DNA of 64,000 nt from Paenibacillus lycopersici (lineage in GTDB: Bacteria > Bacillota > Bacilli > Paenibacillales > Paenibacillaceae), in contig NZ_CP048209.1 of the NCBI RefSeq assembly GCF_010119935.1, positions 2,607,001-2,671,000 on the forward strand, given 5' to 3'. Position numbers and translations under genes: made by a program. Numbering within the stretch: position 1 is the stretch's first letter; each line of letters opens with the position of its first letter. The notes below the pieces were generated by a model. The model saw only the letters and a list, made by a program, of their open reading frames with translations, did not search any database and was not told the DNA's origin. Below, piece by piece: positions 51,935-61,100 of the stretch.

Positions 51935-51967
51935 CGTCCGGCTGCTTCCCGCATCCGGGCGTTTTTC
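51935..51967 (+). terminator. Terminator after hbs
   Basis: CGTCCGG (51935-51941) pairs with CCGGGCG (51955-51961), one G-U, followed by five T. Confidence 0.65.
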
Positions 51968-52005
51968 GCTTTCCGGGCGGGCATGATCGCGGGGCCCGGC
52001 TTCTA

Positions 52006-52034
52006 TTGACAAGCGCAAATAATTCCAGTAGACT
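52006..52034 (+). promoter_or_regulatory. Sigma-A promoter of the tRNA-Pro gene
   Basis: A perfect -35 TTGACA (52006-52011), a 17-base spacer and TAGACT (52029-52034), 50 bases before the tRNA. Confidence 0.75.
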
Positions 52035-52084
52035 TTTGTTTGCGGTTCCGGCTTTGCAATCGTTCGGAGCTTCGCATCGAATGT

Positions 52085-52161
52085 CGGGTGTTAGCTCAGC
52101 TTGGTAGAGCGCTACCTTGGGGTGGTAGAGGTCGCCAGTTCAAATCCGGTACACCCGACCA
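52085..52161 (+). tRNA. tRNA-Pro (anticodon GGG)
   Basis: A full cloverleaf can be drawn. The acceptor stem is CGGGTGT/ACACCCG; the D stem is GCTC/GAGC; the anticodon stem CTACC/GGTAG closes the loop TTGGGGT with anticodon GGG at 52119-52121; and the T loop is TTCAAAT. The CCA end is encoded (52159-52161). One A-C mismatch occurs in the T stem (52137 with 52147). Confidence 0.92.
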
Positions 52162-52186
52162 GTTCCCGTTATATCGCAAGCAACGG

Positions 52187-52226
52187 CTGCTATCTCGAAT
52201 GAAATTTCATCGGGGGCAGTTTTTTA
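52187..52226 (+). terminator. Probable terminator between tRNA-Pro and mtrB
   Basis: CTGC...CTCG (from 52187) pairs with CGGG...GCAG (to 52219), with an inner ATGA/TCAT pairing, followed by six T. The mtrB ribosome binding site begins seven bases later. Confidence 0.5.
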
Positions 52227-52249
52227 AATATCGGAGGAGGACGGAACAG

Positions 52250-52474
52250 ATGACGGATTTCAACGGCGACTATATCGTCATAAAAGCGAAAGCGCAGGGC
52301 GTTCAAGTGATCGGCTTGACCCGCGGCCAGGATACGAAGTTCCATCACACCGAGAAGCTCGATAAGGGCGAGCTGCTCATCTGTCAATTCACGGACCATA
52401 CGTCGGCGATCAAAATCCGCGGCAAAGCGACGGTCATGACCAAATTCGGGACCGTTGATACGGAGGTTGAATGA
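52250..52474 (+). CDS. mtrB: Tryptophan RNA-binding attenuation protein TRAP
   Basis: A 74-residue protein. TRAP forms an 11-mer ring that, when loaded with tryptophan, wraps RNA carrying GAG/UAG repeats. Conserved residues are seen in [29 protein letters not shown] and [14 protein letters not shown], which hold the tryptophan pocket and the Lys/Arg residues of the RNA face. GGAGGAGG precedes the ATG. Its likely target, the trp leader at 62652-62745, is in the same window. The folE gene that accompanies mtrB in B. subtilis is absent. Confidence 0.95.
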   Translation: MTDFNGDYIVIKAKAQGVQVIGLTRGQDTKFHHTEKLDKGELLICQFTDHTSAIKIRGKATVMTKFGTVDTEVE

Positions 52475-52498
52475 AAAGCAGGCATAGCCTGCTTTTTT
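52474..52498 (+). terminator. Terminator after mtrB
   Basis: AGCAGGC (52477-52483) pairs with GCCTGCT (52487-52493) over an ATA loop, followed by a six-T run. Confidence 0.8.
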
Positions 52499-52551
52499 AG
52501 TTTGTACACTAAGAGAAGCAGGACATTCTATGCGCGAAGGACGGATGGTTC

Positions 52552-53085
52552 ATGTCGCATTGGAAAGGGCTTCTCTACGCGTGTCTCTTGACGCTTGGCA
52601 TTACGCTGCTGCTGACGGCGCTGCCGCTGGCGAACGGCCGGATCTCGCACGAAGCGGGCGACGTGTCCGTGTTTCGTCCCGTTCCCGTCAAACGGCTCAG
52701 CTCGAATACGGTGGTCGACTCCATGCTCGGCTTGCAGTTGTCGTTGAAAGTGAAGCGAGTGGCGTGGAACGGCTCCGTGCTGACGGTGGATTTATCAAAT
52801 GCGGATTATGGGAATGCTGTTGACAGATGGATGGCAGACCTGCAGCGGCTGTTCGAGTTCGCGTTCGTCCGCACGGACAACGTAAGCCGGGTGCTCGTCC
52901 GGCTGGTGGCGCCGCTTCAGCCGGCGGCCGGCGACGTGCGCGCCGACGCGCGGATGCTCGCGGCGGTGGACGTCAGGCGGAGCGATGCGTGGTTGTCCAC
53001 AGATCTGTCAAACTTAAGCGCCGCGAATCCGTTTCAAGACGAAATCTGGCGCCAGCGCTTGCGTTTGTCGTCTTCGCGGTTGTAG
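52552..53085 (+). CDS. Membrane-anchored protein of unknown function
   Basis: A 177-residue protein that I do not recognise. An N-terminal hydrophobic segment (residues ~6-25, LLYACLLTLGITLLLTALPL) is followed by a soluble domain of about 145 residues with a hydrophobic core strand (NGSVLTVDLSNADYG) and a helix (WMADLQRLFEFAFV). That strand-helix layout resembles GerM-like or spore-lipoprotein domains, but this is only suggestive. It lies between mtrB and hepS. The ribosome binding site is weak. Confidence 0.65.
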   Translation: MSHWKGLLYACLLTLGITLLLTALPLANGRISHEAGDVSVFRPVPVKRLSSNTVVDSMLGLQLSLKVKRVAWNGSVLTVDLSNADYGNAVDRWMADLQRLFEFAFVRTDNVSRVLVRLVAPLQPAAGDVRADARMLAAVDVRRSDAWLSTDLSNLSAANPFQDEIWRQRLRLSSSRL

Positions 53086-53258
53086 CGAAACGACAAACAT
53101 AATGCTATAATTGTTTAGATTATAAAGCAGCTAACCTTTATGTATCGGCTGCCGCGTCATGCCGCGGCTCGACATGACTTCATGAAGGGAAGAAGGCCGC
53201 ACGGCGAACGTCGGTCCAAGTTTCTTCTTACGCTGAACTGTCCGGAGGCTAGGCCAAA

Positions 53259-54125
53259 ATGAAACCTTACAAAATTCCCGAGATCGCCAAGAAATACGTC
53301 GACTACGATATGATTCATGCCCATACGGAGCTGCCCGAGTTTCCCGACGCGCGGACGCGGCTGCTCTTTGCTTTTCTATCGAATCAACGTACGCCGCTTC
53401 TGCACAGCGAGCTTTACGCTCTGGTCGTTTCGCTCGTTCAGCTGGGGATGGATACCCATGATCTGATCGACGAATCGGGGCGGGTAGCAGAGAAAGAGAT
53501 GCGGTCGCGCCAATTGAAAGTGCTCGCGGGCGATTATTACAGCAGCCGTTTCTATCAACTGCTCGCCCAGGCGGGTCAAGTGAGCATGATCAAACGAATC
53601 AGCAACGGCGTGTGCGAAGTGAACAAGCTTAAAGTGAATTTCTACATGAAGATGAAGCAGTTCAAGGTGACTGCCGAGGAATACTTGACGCAATGCGTGC
53701 AGGTAAAGACGGAACTGTTCACGGTATTCACGGACATTCTGGACGATACGATGGCGCGCGTCTGGACGGAGCTGCTGCACGGACTTGGCCGCTGCGAGGT
53801 CGTGATGGACGAGCTGCTCCGCAGCGAGAAGCCGGAGCGTTTCAACCACAGCTGGGGCTACTGGCATGTGCTGAACGTCGGCACGGACGAGGAGAAGCGC
53901 AAGCTGGCCGACAAGCAGACGGAGCCGTCGTTCGTTTCGGCGCTGCTGTCAAGCTACGACGTGCGCGGCCAATTGGCGGAGAAGCTCAAGCAGTCCGTCT
54001 CGCAGGTGCAGGCCATCGTCGCGAAGCTCGACTCCGACAAGCTTATGCGTGAACTGCAGCAGGTCGGGGAGACGTTCCTGCGTCCGCTGCTGCCGGCGGC
54101 TTCCGCCCTCAACGAGAGAAGGTAA
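53259..54125 (+). CDS. hepS: Heptaprenyl diphosphate synthase component I
   Basis: A 288-residue all-helical protein of the HepS family, the non-catalytic subunit that sets chain length in the two-part heptaprenyl diphosphate synthase. Family parts are LLFAFLSNQRTPLLHSELYALVVSLVQLGMDTHD, and VLAGDYYSSRFYQLLAQAG with INRxxNxV-like ISNGVCEVNKLK (key residues quoted only in part). Its product is the side chain of menaquinone-7. menG starts 11 bases after its stop. Confidence 0.9.
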   Translation: MKPYKIPEIAKKYVDYDMIHAHTELPEFPDARTRLLFAFLSNQRTPLLHSELYALVVSLVQLGMDTHDLIDESGRVAEKEMRSRQLKVLAGDYYSSRFYQLLAQAGQVSMIKRISNGVCEVNKLKVNFYMKMKQFKVTAEEYLTQCVQVKTELFTVFTDILDDTMARVWTELLHGLGRCEVVMDELLRSEKPERFNHSWGYWHVLNVGTDEEKRKLADKQTEPSFVSALLSSYDVRGQLAEKLKQSVSQVQAIVAKLDSDKLMRELQQVGETFLRPLLPAASALNERR

Positions 54126-54136
54126 GGTGACAGAAC

Positions 54137-54856
54137 ATGCAATCCAAATCGAAGGAAGAACACGTGCATTCGGTGTTCGAAAGCATCGCCCCGAAATACG
54201 ATTTAATGAACGACCTGATCAGCTTCCGCAGACATAAAGCATGGCGCGCGTTCACGATGCGCAAAATGAACGTGCAGCCGGGCCAAACGGCGATCGATCT
54301 GTGCTGCGGCACATGCGACTGGACGATCGCGCTGGCGCGGGCGAGCCGCACCGGCGAGGTCGTGGGGCTCGATTTCAGCCACAATATGCTGGAGGTCGGC
54401 AGGCAGAAGGTGCACCGGGAAGGGCTTGATCAACAAATAGCGCTGCATCAGGGCAATGCGATGGCGCTTCCGTTCGAGGACAACCGGTTCGATTTCGCGA
54501 CGATCGGCTTCGGCTTGCGGAATGTGCCGGACCTGGAGCAGGTGCTGCGCGAGATGACGCGCGTCGTAAAGCCGGGCGGACAGGTCGTCTGCCTGGAGAT
54601 GTCCAAGCCGATGTGGCAGCCGTTCAAAGGGATCTATTACTTCTACTTCGAGCGGATCATGCCGGCGCTGGGCAAGCTGTTCGCGAAGCGGTACGAGCAG
54701 TACAAGTGGCTTCCGGAATCGCTGAAGGCATTCCCGGATTCCAATCAGCTGGCCGAGAAGTTCCGTGAAGCCGGTCTTCGTAACGTGCATGCCTACCCGC
54801 TGTTCGGGGGCGTCGCGGCATTACATACGGGGACGAAGGGAACGGACAAAGGATGA
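54137..54856 (+). CDS. menG: Demethylmenaquinone methyltransferase
   Basis: A 239-residue SAM-dependent methyltransferase of the UbiE/MenG family that performs the final C-methylation of menaquinone. It begins [20 protein letters not shown]; the SAM motif is [13 protein letters not shown], and GFGLRNVPD and [17 protein letters not shown] follow. AAGGTGA lies upstream of the ATG. The stop overlaps the UbiA-family gene by four bases. Confidence 0.95.
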   Translation: MQSKSKEEHVHSVFESIAPKYDLMNDLISFRRHKAWRAFTMRKMNVQPGQTAIDLCCGTCDWTIALARASRTGEVVGLDFSHNMLEVGRQKVHREGLDQQIALHQGNAMALPFEDNRFDFATIGFGLRNVPDLEQVLREMTRVVKPGGQVVCLEMSKPMWQPFKGIYYFYFERIMPALGKLFAKRYEQYKWLPESLKAFPDSNQLAEKFREAGLRNVHAYPLFGGVAALHTGTKGTDKG

Positions 54857-55728
54857 TACGCAAAACTCGCATTATATTGGAAATGATCAAGGTGGAACAT
54901 ACGATTTTCGCGCTGCCGTTCGCGTTCATGGGCGCGATGCTCGGCGCTGTCATGATGGAGCGGCGGATGCCGGACTGGGCGGAAATCGGGTGGATTCTAT
55001 TAGCGATGGTCGGGGCGCGCAGCGCGGCGATGGGCCTGAACCGGGTCGTCGACCGCGTCATCGACGCCAAGAATCCGCGCACCGCGAAGCGGGCGATACC
55101 GGCGGGCTTGCTCAAGGCCGGAGAAGTCGTCGTGTTCATTGCGGTGTCCTTTGTCGTGCTGTTTATCGCGGCTTCGCAACTGGATCCCATCTGCATGAAG
55201 CTGATGCCGGTTGCCGTCTTTCTCCTCGTTCTTTATTCGTATACGAAACGTTTTACCTGGCTGTGCCACGTCGTGCTCGGCCTTACGATCGGCTTGGCGC
55301 CGCTCGGCGGCTGGCTGGCCGTCGCGGGACATCTGAATCCCGGCGCATGGGTGCTGTACGGCTCGGTCGTCTTCTGGCTTGCGGGATTCGACACGATCTA
55401 TGCATGCCAGGATTTCGAGTTCGACCGCCGCGAAGGCGTGCATTCCATTCCGGCCCGGTTCGGACTCGCGGGCGGCTTGCAGCTTGCGCGCGCGTTTCAC
55501 TTTCTGACCGCCGCCGGATTCATTTCGTTATATTGGCTGACCGATCTAAGCTGGCTCTACCTGATCGGCGCGATTGCCTCCGTCGGCTTCCTCGGGTATC
55601 AGCATATGCTCGTGAAGCCGAACGATATCAGCAGGGTGCAGACGGCATTCTTCACGATGAACAGCTTCCTGAGCGTCACGCTGTTCGCGTTCACGCTGCT
55701 TGATCTGTTGGTGCTGCACGAATGGTAG
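54853..55728 (+). CDS. UbiA-family prenyltransferase (probable MqnP)
   Basis: A 291-residue polytopic prenyltransferase with eight or nine membrane helices. The two aspartate motifs are [15 protein letters not shown] and [14 protein letters not shown]. The family moves a polyprenyl chain onto an aromatic acid. Since mqnA and ubiX follow in overlapping frames, the likely acceptor is a 6-naphthoate-type intermediate of the futalosine menaquinone route, not 4-hydroxybenzoate or DHNA; that choice is inferred from context. Confidence 0.88.
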   Translation: MIRKTRIILEMIKVEHTIFALPFAFMGAMLGAVMMERRMPDWAEIGWILLAMVGARSAAMGLNRVVDRVIDAKNPRTAKRAIPAGLLKAGEVVVFIAVSFVVLFIAASQLDPICMKLMPVAVFLLVLYSYTKRFTWLCHVVLGLTIGLAPLGGWLAVAGHLNPGAWVLYGSVVFWLAGFDTIYACQDFEFDRREGVHSIPARFGLAGGLQLARAFHFLTAAGFISLYWLTDLSWLYLIGAIASVGFLGYQHMLVKPNDISRVQTAFFTMNSFLSVTLFAFTLLDLLVLHEW

Positions 55729-56360
55729 GGGAGCGCAAGGAAACGTCCGCCCCCAAGCGCTGGGTGGTCGGTATTACTGGCGCCAGCGGCTCCGTCTACG
55801 GCATAAGGCTCATCCAGTGCCTGCTCGGCAGCGGGAGCGACGTGCATCTGGTCGTGACCGAGGCCGGCTGGCGGGTGCTGAAGGAAGAGCTCGGCTGGGA
55901 GACGGCGAAGCGCCAAGCGGCGCTGTCGGCGCATTTCGCAGCGCCGATGGCCGAGGGGCGCCTGACGCTGCATCCGAACGCGGACATCGGCGCCTCGATC
56001 GCCAGCGGCTCGTTCCGCGTGGAAGGCATGATCATCGCGCCTTGCTCGATGGGCACGCTCGCTTCGATCGCGCACGGCATTTCCGACGATTTGATGACGC
56101 GCGCCGCGGATGTTATGCTGAAAGAAGGACGCAAGCTGCTCATCGTGCCGCGCGAGACGCCGCTGCACGCCATTCATTTGGAGAATATGCTGACGCTCGC
56201 CAAGCTGGGGGTCAAGATCATCCCCGCGATGCCTGCCTTCTATTACGGGCCGCAAAGCATGGACGATATGGTCGACTTCATGGTCGGCAAAGTGCTTGAT
56301 CAGCTTCCGCTGGAGCATGACTTGTACAGAAGATGGGGAGATGAACGGCATGGGAACTGA
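55722..56360 (+). CDS. ubiX: Flavin prenyltransferase UbiX
   Basis: A 212-residue enzyme that makes prenylated FMN, the cofactor of UbiD-type decarboxylases. Motifs are GITGASGSVYGIRL (flavin-binding start), ASGSFRVEGMIIAPCSMGTLASIAHG (with the catalytic Ser/Cys region) and LLIVPRETPLHAIHLENM. The ATG overlaps the UbiA-family stop by seven bases. A UbiD-like decarboxylase (MqnL-type) acting with it should be elsewhere in the genome. Confidence 0.93.
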   Translation: MVGERKETSAPKRWVVGITGASGSVYGIRLIQCLLGSGSDVHLVVTEAGWRVLKEELGWETAKRQAALSAHFAAPMAEGRLTLHPNADIGASIASGSFRVEGMIIAPCSMGTLASIAHGISDDLMTRAADVMLKEGRKLLIVPRETPLHAIHLENMLTLAKLGVKIIPAMPAFYYGPQSMDDMVDFMVGKVLDQLPLEHDLYRRWGDERHGN

Positions 56361-57225
56361 TCGTCCGATCACGGTCGGCCGCATAGACTATGCGAATGTT
56401 TGGCCGATCTTTCATTACGCGGAGCAGCAGCTGCCCGCGGATCGGTTTCGCATCGAGAAGCGCGTGCCGGCCGCGCTCAACCTGGCGCTGAGACAAGGCG
56501 AAATCGACATTACGTCGATGTCGTCTTTCGCTTACGCGGAGCATGCGGACAACTATTTGCTGCTGCCGGATTTGTCCGTCAGCGCGAAAGGCCGCGTCAA
56601 CTCCATCCTGCTGTTCATGAAGAAACCGCTGGAACAGGTGCTGCAAGGCCGGATTGCCATGACCGCGACGTCCGCCACTTCGGTCATCCTGCTCAAGATA
56701 CTGATGAAGCTGTATTATCAAGCGGAGCCGTCGTACGTCACGATGGAGCCCGCGCTGGATGACATGCTCGCGGAAGCGGACGCCGCGCTCCTGATCGGGG
56801 ATACGGCGATTCACGCTGCGTGGGCGAACCAAGAGAACGATAAAGGCTTGACGGTCATCGACCTGGGCGAGCTCTGGCGCAATTGGACCGGCTACGGCAT
56901 GACGTTCGCGCTTGTCGCGGTCCGCAAGGAAATCGCCGTGCGCGACCCCGAATCGGTGTCCGACGTGCTGCATGCCTTGACCGCGAGCAAAGAACGGAGC
57001 CTGCGCGATCTGACGCCGCTGGTCGAGAAAGCCTGCACGCAGCTGGGCGGGGAGCCCGCTTACTGGCATCGCTATTTTAACGAGCTACACTACAATTTCG
57101 GATCGGACGAGCAAGCAGGCCTGACGCTGTACTTCGATTACGCGCACCAGCTCGGGCTGCTGCCGAACGAAGTCGAGATGCGATTCTTCGAGGACCATAC
57201 TGCTCTAAAGGTGAAGAACGAATGA
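56350..57225 (+). CDS. mqnA: Chorismate dehydratase MqnA
   Basis: A 291-residue periplasmic-binding-protein-fold enzyme that converts chorismate to 3-enolpyruvyl-benzoate, the first committed step of the futalosine menaquinone pathway. The N-terminus VGRIDYANVWPIFHY, the segment VPAALNLALRQGEIDITSMSS and LLIGDTAIHA are typical. The ATG at 56350 has GGGGAG nine bases upstream, while the ATG at 56341 abuts it. It overlaps ubiX by 11 bases and hepT by four. MqnE, MqnC and other pathway genes are not in the window. Confidence 0.92.
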   Translation: MGTDRPITVGRIDYANVWPIFHYAEQQLPADRFRIEKRVPAALNLALRQGEIDITSMSSFAYAEHADNYLLLPDLSVSAKGRVNSILLFMKKPLEQVLQGRIAMTATSATSVILLKILMKLYYQAEPSYVTMEPALDDMLAEADAALLIGDTAIHAAWANQENDKGLTVIDLGELWRNWTGYGMTFALVAVRKEIAVRDPESVSDVLHALTASKERSLRDLTPLVEKACTQLGGEPAYWHRYFNELHYNFGSDEQAGLTLYFDYAHQLGLLPNEVEMRFFEDHTALKVKNE

Positions 57226-58196
57226 AACTACTTGATATTTACGCCAAAATGAAAAGCGATCTTGACGTGATCGAAGGTCAGCTCGCGCGCAGCGTGACGA
57301 CCGACCACGCGCTCCTGAGCGATGCGTCGACGCATTTGCTCAAAGCGGGAGGCAAGCGCATCCGTCCCGTGTTCGTGCTGCTCTCCGGCAAATTCGGCAG
57401 CTACGAGCTGAGCGTGCTGGAGCGGATCGCCGTGCCGCTCGAGCTCATCCATATGGCCTCGCTCGTCCATGACGACGTCATCGACAACGCCGATACCCGC
57501 CGCGGCCAGCTGACCGTCAAGTCCAAGTGGGACAACCGGATCGCCATGTACACCGGGGATTACATATACGGCAAGGCGCTTGCGATCGTGACGGAGCTCG
57601 AGAATCCGCAAATTCACCAGATCTTGTCCAAAGCGATGGTGCAAATGTGCATCGGCGAAATGGAGCAAATCCGCGACTTCTTCAATACGAAGCAATCCGT
57701 GCGCAACTACCTGCTGCGCATTCGCCGCAAGACGGCGCTGCTGATTGCGATCAGCTGCCAGCTGGGCGCGATCGCATCCGGCGCGGACCGGAAGGCGGCC
57801 AATCTGTTGTACAAATTCGGCTATAACGTCGGCATGGCGTTCCAGATCAGCGACGATCTGCTCGACTTGCTCGGCACGGAGAAGCAGATCGGCAAGCCGC
57901 CGGGCTCGGATATCCGCCAAGGCAACATCACGCTGCCCGTGCTGCTCGCGCTGCGGGAACCGGCGATTGCGGAGGAGCTGCAGGAGCAAATCAATCAAAT
58001 CCAATTGTCGAACGGTGCAGGTGAAACGAAGCGCGCGTTGAACTTAATCCGTAAGAGCGCCGGCATCGGCATCGCCGAGAAGATGGCAGCGCGCTATATC
58101 AACAAAGCGATTGCCGCGCTGGGCGATCTGCCGAACATTCCGGCGAGGAAGAATTTGACCGATATCGCGCATTTCATCGCCAAACGAAGCTACTAA
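57222..58196 (+). CDS. hepT: Heptaprenyl diphosphate synthase component II
   Basis: A 324-residue trans-prenyl diphosphate synthase, the catalytic partner of HepS. The first aspartate-rich motif HDDVID is at residues 83-88 and the second, QISDDLLDLLG, near 210-220. The GGKRIRP and the helices around GDYIYGKALAI are also conserved. It overlaps mqnA by four bases. It supplies the C35 side chain for menaquinone. Confidence 0.95.
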   Translation: MKLLDIYAKMKSDLDVIEGQLARSVTTDHALLSDASTHLLKAGGKRIRPVFVLLSGKFGSYELSVLERIAVPLELIHMASLVHDDVIDNADTRRGQLTVKSKWDNRIAMYTGDYIYGKALAIVTELENPQIHQILSKAMVQMCIGEMEQIRDFFNTKQSVRNYLLRIRRKTALLIAISCQLGAIASGADRKAANLLYKFGYNVGMAFQISDDLLDLLGTEKQIGKPPGSDIRQGNITLPVLLALREPAIAEELQEQINQIQLSNGAGETKRALNLIRKSAGIGIAEKMAARYINKAIAALGDLPNIPARKNLTDIAHFIAKRSY

Positions 58197-58217
58197 AGGA
58201 CCTAGGAGGGATCTCGA

Positions 58218-58661
58218 ATGGAAAGAACATTTCTCATGGTAAAGCCTGACGGCGTGCAGCGCGGACTGATCGGCGAAATCGTTTCGCGTTTCGAACGCAA
58301 AGGATTGAAGCTGGTTGCGGCCAAATTCATGCGCATTACACCGGAAATCGCCGAGCGCCATTATGCGGAACATGTCGGGCAGCCCTTTTATCCGCCGCTT
58401 GTAGCGTTCGTGACGTCGAGTCCCGTATTCGCCATGGTATGGCAGGGAGACAACGTGATCGGACTTACGCGCGCGATGATCGGCAAGACGAACGCCCTGG
58501 ACGCGGCGCCCGGAACGATCCGTTCCGACTATGCGGTCCATACGAATTTCAACCTGATTCACGGCTCCGATTCGCCCGAAAGCGCGGAGCGGGAAATCGG
58601 CATCTTCTTCAAGCCTGAAGAGCTGCTGGAGTACACGCAATCGATCGGTCAGTGGATCTGA
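58218..58661 (+). CDS. ndk: Nucleoside diphosphate kinase
   Basis: A 147-residue enzyme that balances nucleoside triphosphate pools. The active-site histidine is His115 in [16 protein letters not shown]; the N-terminal [15 protein letters not shown] and MIGKTN are also conserved. AGGAGGG precedes the ATG. It lies between hepT and cheR as in B. subtilis. Confidence 0.96.
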   Translation: MERTFLMVKPDGVQRGLIGEIVSRFERKGLKLVAAKFMRITPEIAERHYAEHVGQPFYPPLVAFVTSSPVFAMVWQGDNVIGLTRAMIGKTNALDAAPGTIRSDYAVHTNFNLIHGSDSPESAEREIGIFFKPEELLEYTQSIGQWI

Positions 58662-58700
58662 TCAATTTGCGACTAAGCGTCTGCTGCGGGGGAAACCGAC

Positions 58701-59483
58701 TTGGAGGACAAGGACTTTACGCTGTTTATCGAACGCATCAAAGAGAAGACGGACATTGATCTGTCGCAGTACAAGGAAGCCCAGATGAAACGGCGCCTGA
58801 CGACGCTGCGCCAGAAATACGGCCTTGACACGTTCGCGGCCTATTTCAACGAATTGAACCGCGACAAGAAGCTGATGAACGAATTCCTGGATCGAATGAC
58901 GATCAACGTATCCGAATTTTGGCGCAATCCGAGCCGCTGGGCGGCGGTGGAGAAGAAGTTCCTGCCGGACATCCTGAAATCGGGCGGCCGGGTCAAGATC
59001 TGGAGCGCCGCCTGCTCGACCGGCGAGGAGCCTTACACGCTGTCGATGATCGCGCACGCGCTCGGCGCGCAGGACCGCGTGTCCATTCTGGCCACGGACC
59101 TGGACGCGCTCGTGCTGCAGAAGGCGGCGCAGGGCGTGTATCAGGAACGTTCCGTCCGTGATGTGCCAAGCACTTATATGTCCAATTATTTCGTTAAGCG
59201 CAATCATGACGAAATCGCGGTCACGGACAATCTGAAGAAGATCATCGCGTTCAAGCAGCAGAATCTGCTTCACGATACGTTCGAAAGCGGTTTTGACATC
59301 ATCGTTTGCCGCAACGTCATGATCTATTTCACGGAAGAAGCGAAGCATGTGCTGTACCACAAGTTCTCGAAGGCGCTCAAGCCGGGCGGATTGCTGTTCG
59401 TCGGCAGCACGGAACAGATTTTCACGCCGAGCCAATACGACTTCGAAACGGTCGAAACGTTCTTCTACCGGCGAAAAGCATAG
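58701..59483 (+). CDS. cheR: Chemotaxis protein methyltransferase CheR
   Basis: A 260-residue enzyme that methylates glutamates of chemoreceptors using SAM. The N-terminal helical domain (EAQMKRRLTTLRQKYG) is followed by NVSEFWRNPSRW, the SAM motif WSAACSTGEEPYTLSM, and CRNVMIYFTEEAK. The start is TTG, eight bases after a GGGGGAAA site. Receptors and other che genes are not in the window, but the gene order ndk-cheR-aroC is ancestral. Confidence 0.94.
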   Translation: MEDKDFTLFIERIKEKTDIDLSQYKEAQMKRRLTTLRQKYGLDTFAAYFNELNRDKKLMNEFLDRMTINVSEFWRNPSRWAAVEKKFLPDILKSGGRVKIWSAACSTGEEPYTLSMIAHALGAQDRVSILATDLDALVLQKAAQGVYQERSVRDVPSTYMSNYFVKRNHDEIAVTDNLKKIIAFKQQNLLHDTFESGFDIIVCRNVMIYFTEEAKHVLYHKFSKALKPGGLLFVGSTEQIFTPSQYDFETVETFFYRRKA

Positions 59484-59556
59484 CCGGTTCCATGTATAGG
59501 AATTACCGGCATCTCCAATACTGTGCTTAGGGATACTTATGCATTGGAGGTGCAGC

Positions 59557-59724
59557 ATGGACAAACGCAAAGTGATTACGGCGTACAAAAGGGGATTCAT
59601 CAGCGTCCACGAATGCGCCCAAATTCTCGGCATCGATACCAGTCAGATGAAGGGGCTCATGAACGACCCGAATTTCGCCCCCGAATCGCAGTTACCGCTA
59701 GGCAAACAGTCCGCCAACGGCTAA
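59557..59724 (+). CDS. Small protein with helix-turn-helix-like pattern (55 aa)
   Basis: A 55-residue protein beginning MDKRKVITAYKRGFISVHEC and ending GKQSANG. The centre ISVHECAQILGIDTSQMKGLM has the spacing of a small helix-turn-helix. I do not recognise the family. TTGGAGG lies eight bases before the ATG, and a strong terminator follows, so it is probably expressed as its own unit. Confidence 0.7.
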   Translation: MDKRKVITAYKRGFISVHECAQILGIDTSQMKGLMNDPNFAPESQLPLGKQSANG

Positions 59725-59739
59725 GCGCCCGGCGGCCCG

Positions 59740-59782
59740 CTGCCCGAAACGCCCGTACGGCAGGCGTTTCGGGCAGTTTTTT
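59740..59782 (+). terminator. Strong terminator after the 55-aa gene
   Basis: CTGCCCGAAACGCC (59740-59753) pairs perfectly with GGCGTTTCGGGCAG (59763-59776), followed by six T. Confidence 0.95.
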
Positions 59783-59930
59783 ATTTGGGTCCGCAGGCGC
59801 CGTCAGGTCCTGCATTTTCTTGTCAAACCGCGGTCGCTATACTATAATGAGCAAAGATATTTGAGGCCCGACATACATAACCGAAATCTTAGGTTGACCC
59901 ACGGTGTTCGGCATGAGGAGGAACTTGACG

Positions 59931-61100
59931 GTGAGTTTACGCTATTTGACGGCAGGAGAGACGCACGGTCCGCAGTTGACGGCGATCATTGAAGGGCTGC
60001 CCAGCAACCTGCAGCTCGATTTCGAAGAATTGAACTTCCAGCTGCACCGCAGGCAGAAGGGACACGGCCGCGGCCGCCGGATGCAGATCGAGAAGGATAC
60101 GGCGAATATCGTCGGCGGCGTGCGCCACGGCAGAACGACGGGAGCGCCTGTCGCGCTCGTCGTGGAGAACAACGATTGGAAGCATTGGACGAGCGTCATG
60201 AATATCGAGCCGATCGAAGGCAGCGACGAAGAGAAGCGCCGCGTTCATCGTCCTCGTCCGGGCCATGCCGATCTGAACGGCGGCTTGAAATACAACTTGA
60301 AGGACCTGCGCAACGTGCTGGAACGCTCCAGCGCGCGCGAAACGGCGGCGCGCGTGGCCGTTGGCGCGGTCGCCCGGCAGTTCCTAGCCGCATTCGGCAT
60401 TAACGTCGGCGGGCAAGTCATTCGCATCGGCGAGATCGAAGCGCCCGCGAACGATCTGCCGCTGGACGAGCTGATCCGGTTGACAGAAGAGTCGCCGGTC
60501 CGCGTCGTCGACAAGGAAACCGAGGCGAAGATGACCGCGTTCATCGATCAGATCAAGGCGGAAGGCGATTCCATCGGCGGCATCGTGGAATGCATCGTCG
60601 AAGGCGTGCCGGTCGGCCTTGGCAGCCATGTCCAGTACGATCGCAAGCTGGACGGCCGCATCGCGCAAGCCGTCGTGTCGATCAATGCCTTCAAGGGCGT
60701 CGAGATCGGCATCGGCTTCGAGGCGGGCACGATTCGCGGCTCGCAGGTGCACGACGAGATCCTGTACGACGAGGAGCGCGGCTACCATCGCCGGACGAAC
60801 CGGCTGGGCGGCTTCGAAGGCGGCATGACGAACGGCGAGCAGATCGTCGTCCGCGGCGTCATGAAGCCGATCCCGACGCTGTACAAGCCGCTGCAAAGCG
60901 TGGATATCGACACGAAAGAGCCGTTCACGGCGCAAGTGGAGCGCTCCGACAGCTGCGCGGTGCCCGCGGCAAGCGTCGTGATGGAGCATGTCGTCGCATG
61001 GGAAGTGGCGAAAGCGTTCCTGGAGAAGTTCGGCGGCGATTCCATGGAAGAAATCCGCGCGAATTACGATAACTATCTCGCGCAAACGAGGGCGTACTAA
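59931..61100 (+). CDS. aroC: Chorismate synthase
   Basis: A 389-residue FMN-dependent enzyme that forms chorismate from EPSP, ending the shikimate pathway. Motifs are [54 protein letters not shown] and the late [13 protein letters not shown]. The GTG at 59931, nine bases after GAGGAGG, gives [13 protein letters not shown], the family start. Its stop overlaps aroB by one base. It is the aroF gene in B. subtilis naming. Confidence 0.96.
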   Translation: MSLRYLTAGETHGPQLTAIIEGLPSNLQLDFEELNFQLHRRQKGHGRGRRMQIEKDTANIVGGVRHGRTTGAPVALVVENNDWKHWTSVMNIEPIEGSDEEKRRVHRPRPGHADLNGGLKYNLKDLRNVLERSSARETAARVAVGAVARQFLAAFGINVGGQVIRIGEIEAPANDLPLDELIRLTEESPVRVVDKETEAKMTAFIDQIKAEGDSIGGIVECIVEGVPVGLGSHVQYDRKLDGRIAQAVVSINAFKGVEIGIGFEAGTIRGSQVHDEILYDEERGYHRRTNRLGGFEGGMTNGEQIVVRGVMKPIPTLYKPLQSVDIDTKEPFTAQVERSDSCAVPAASVVMEHVVAWEVAKAFLEKFGGDSMEEIRANYDNYLAQTRAY

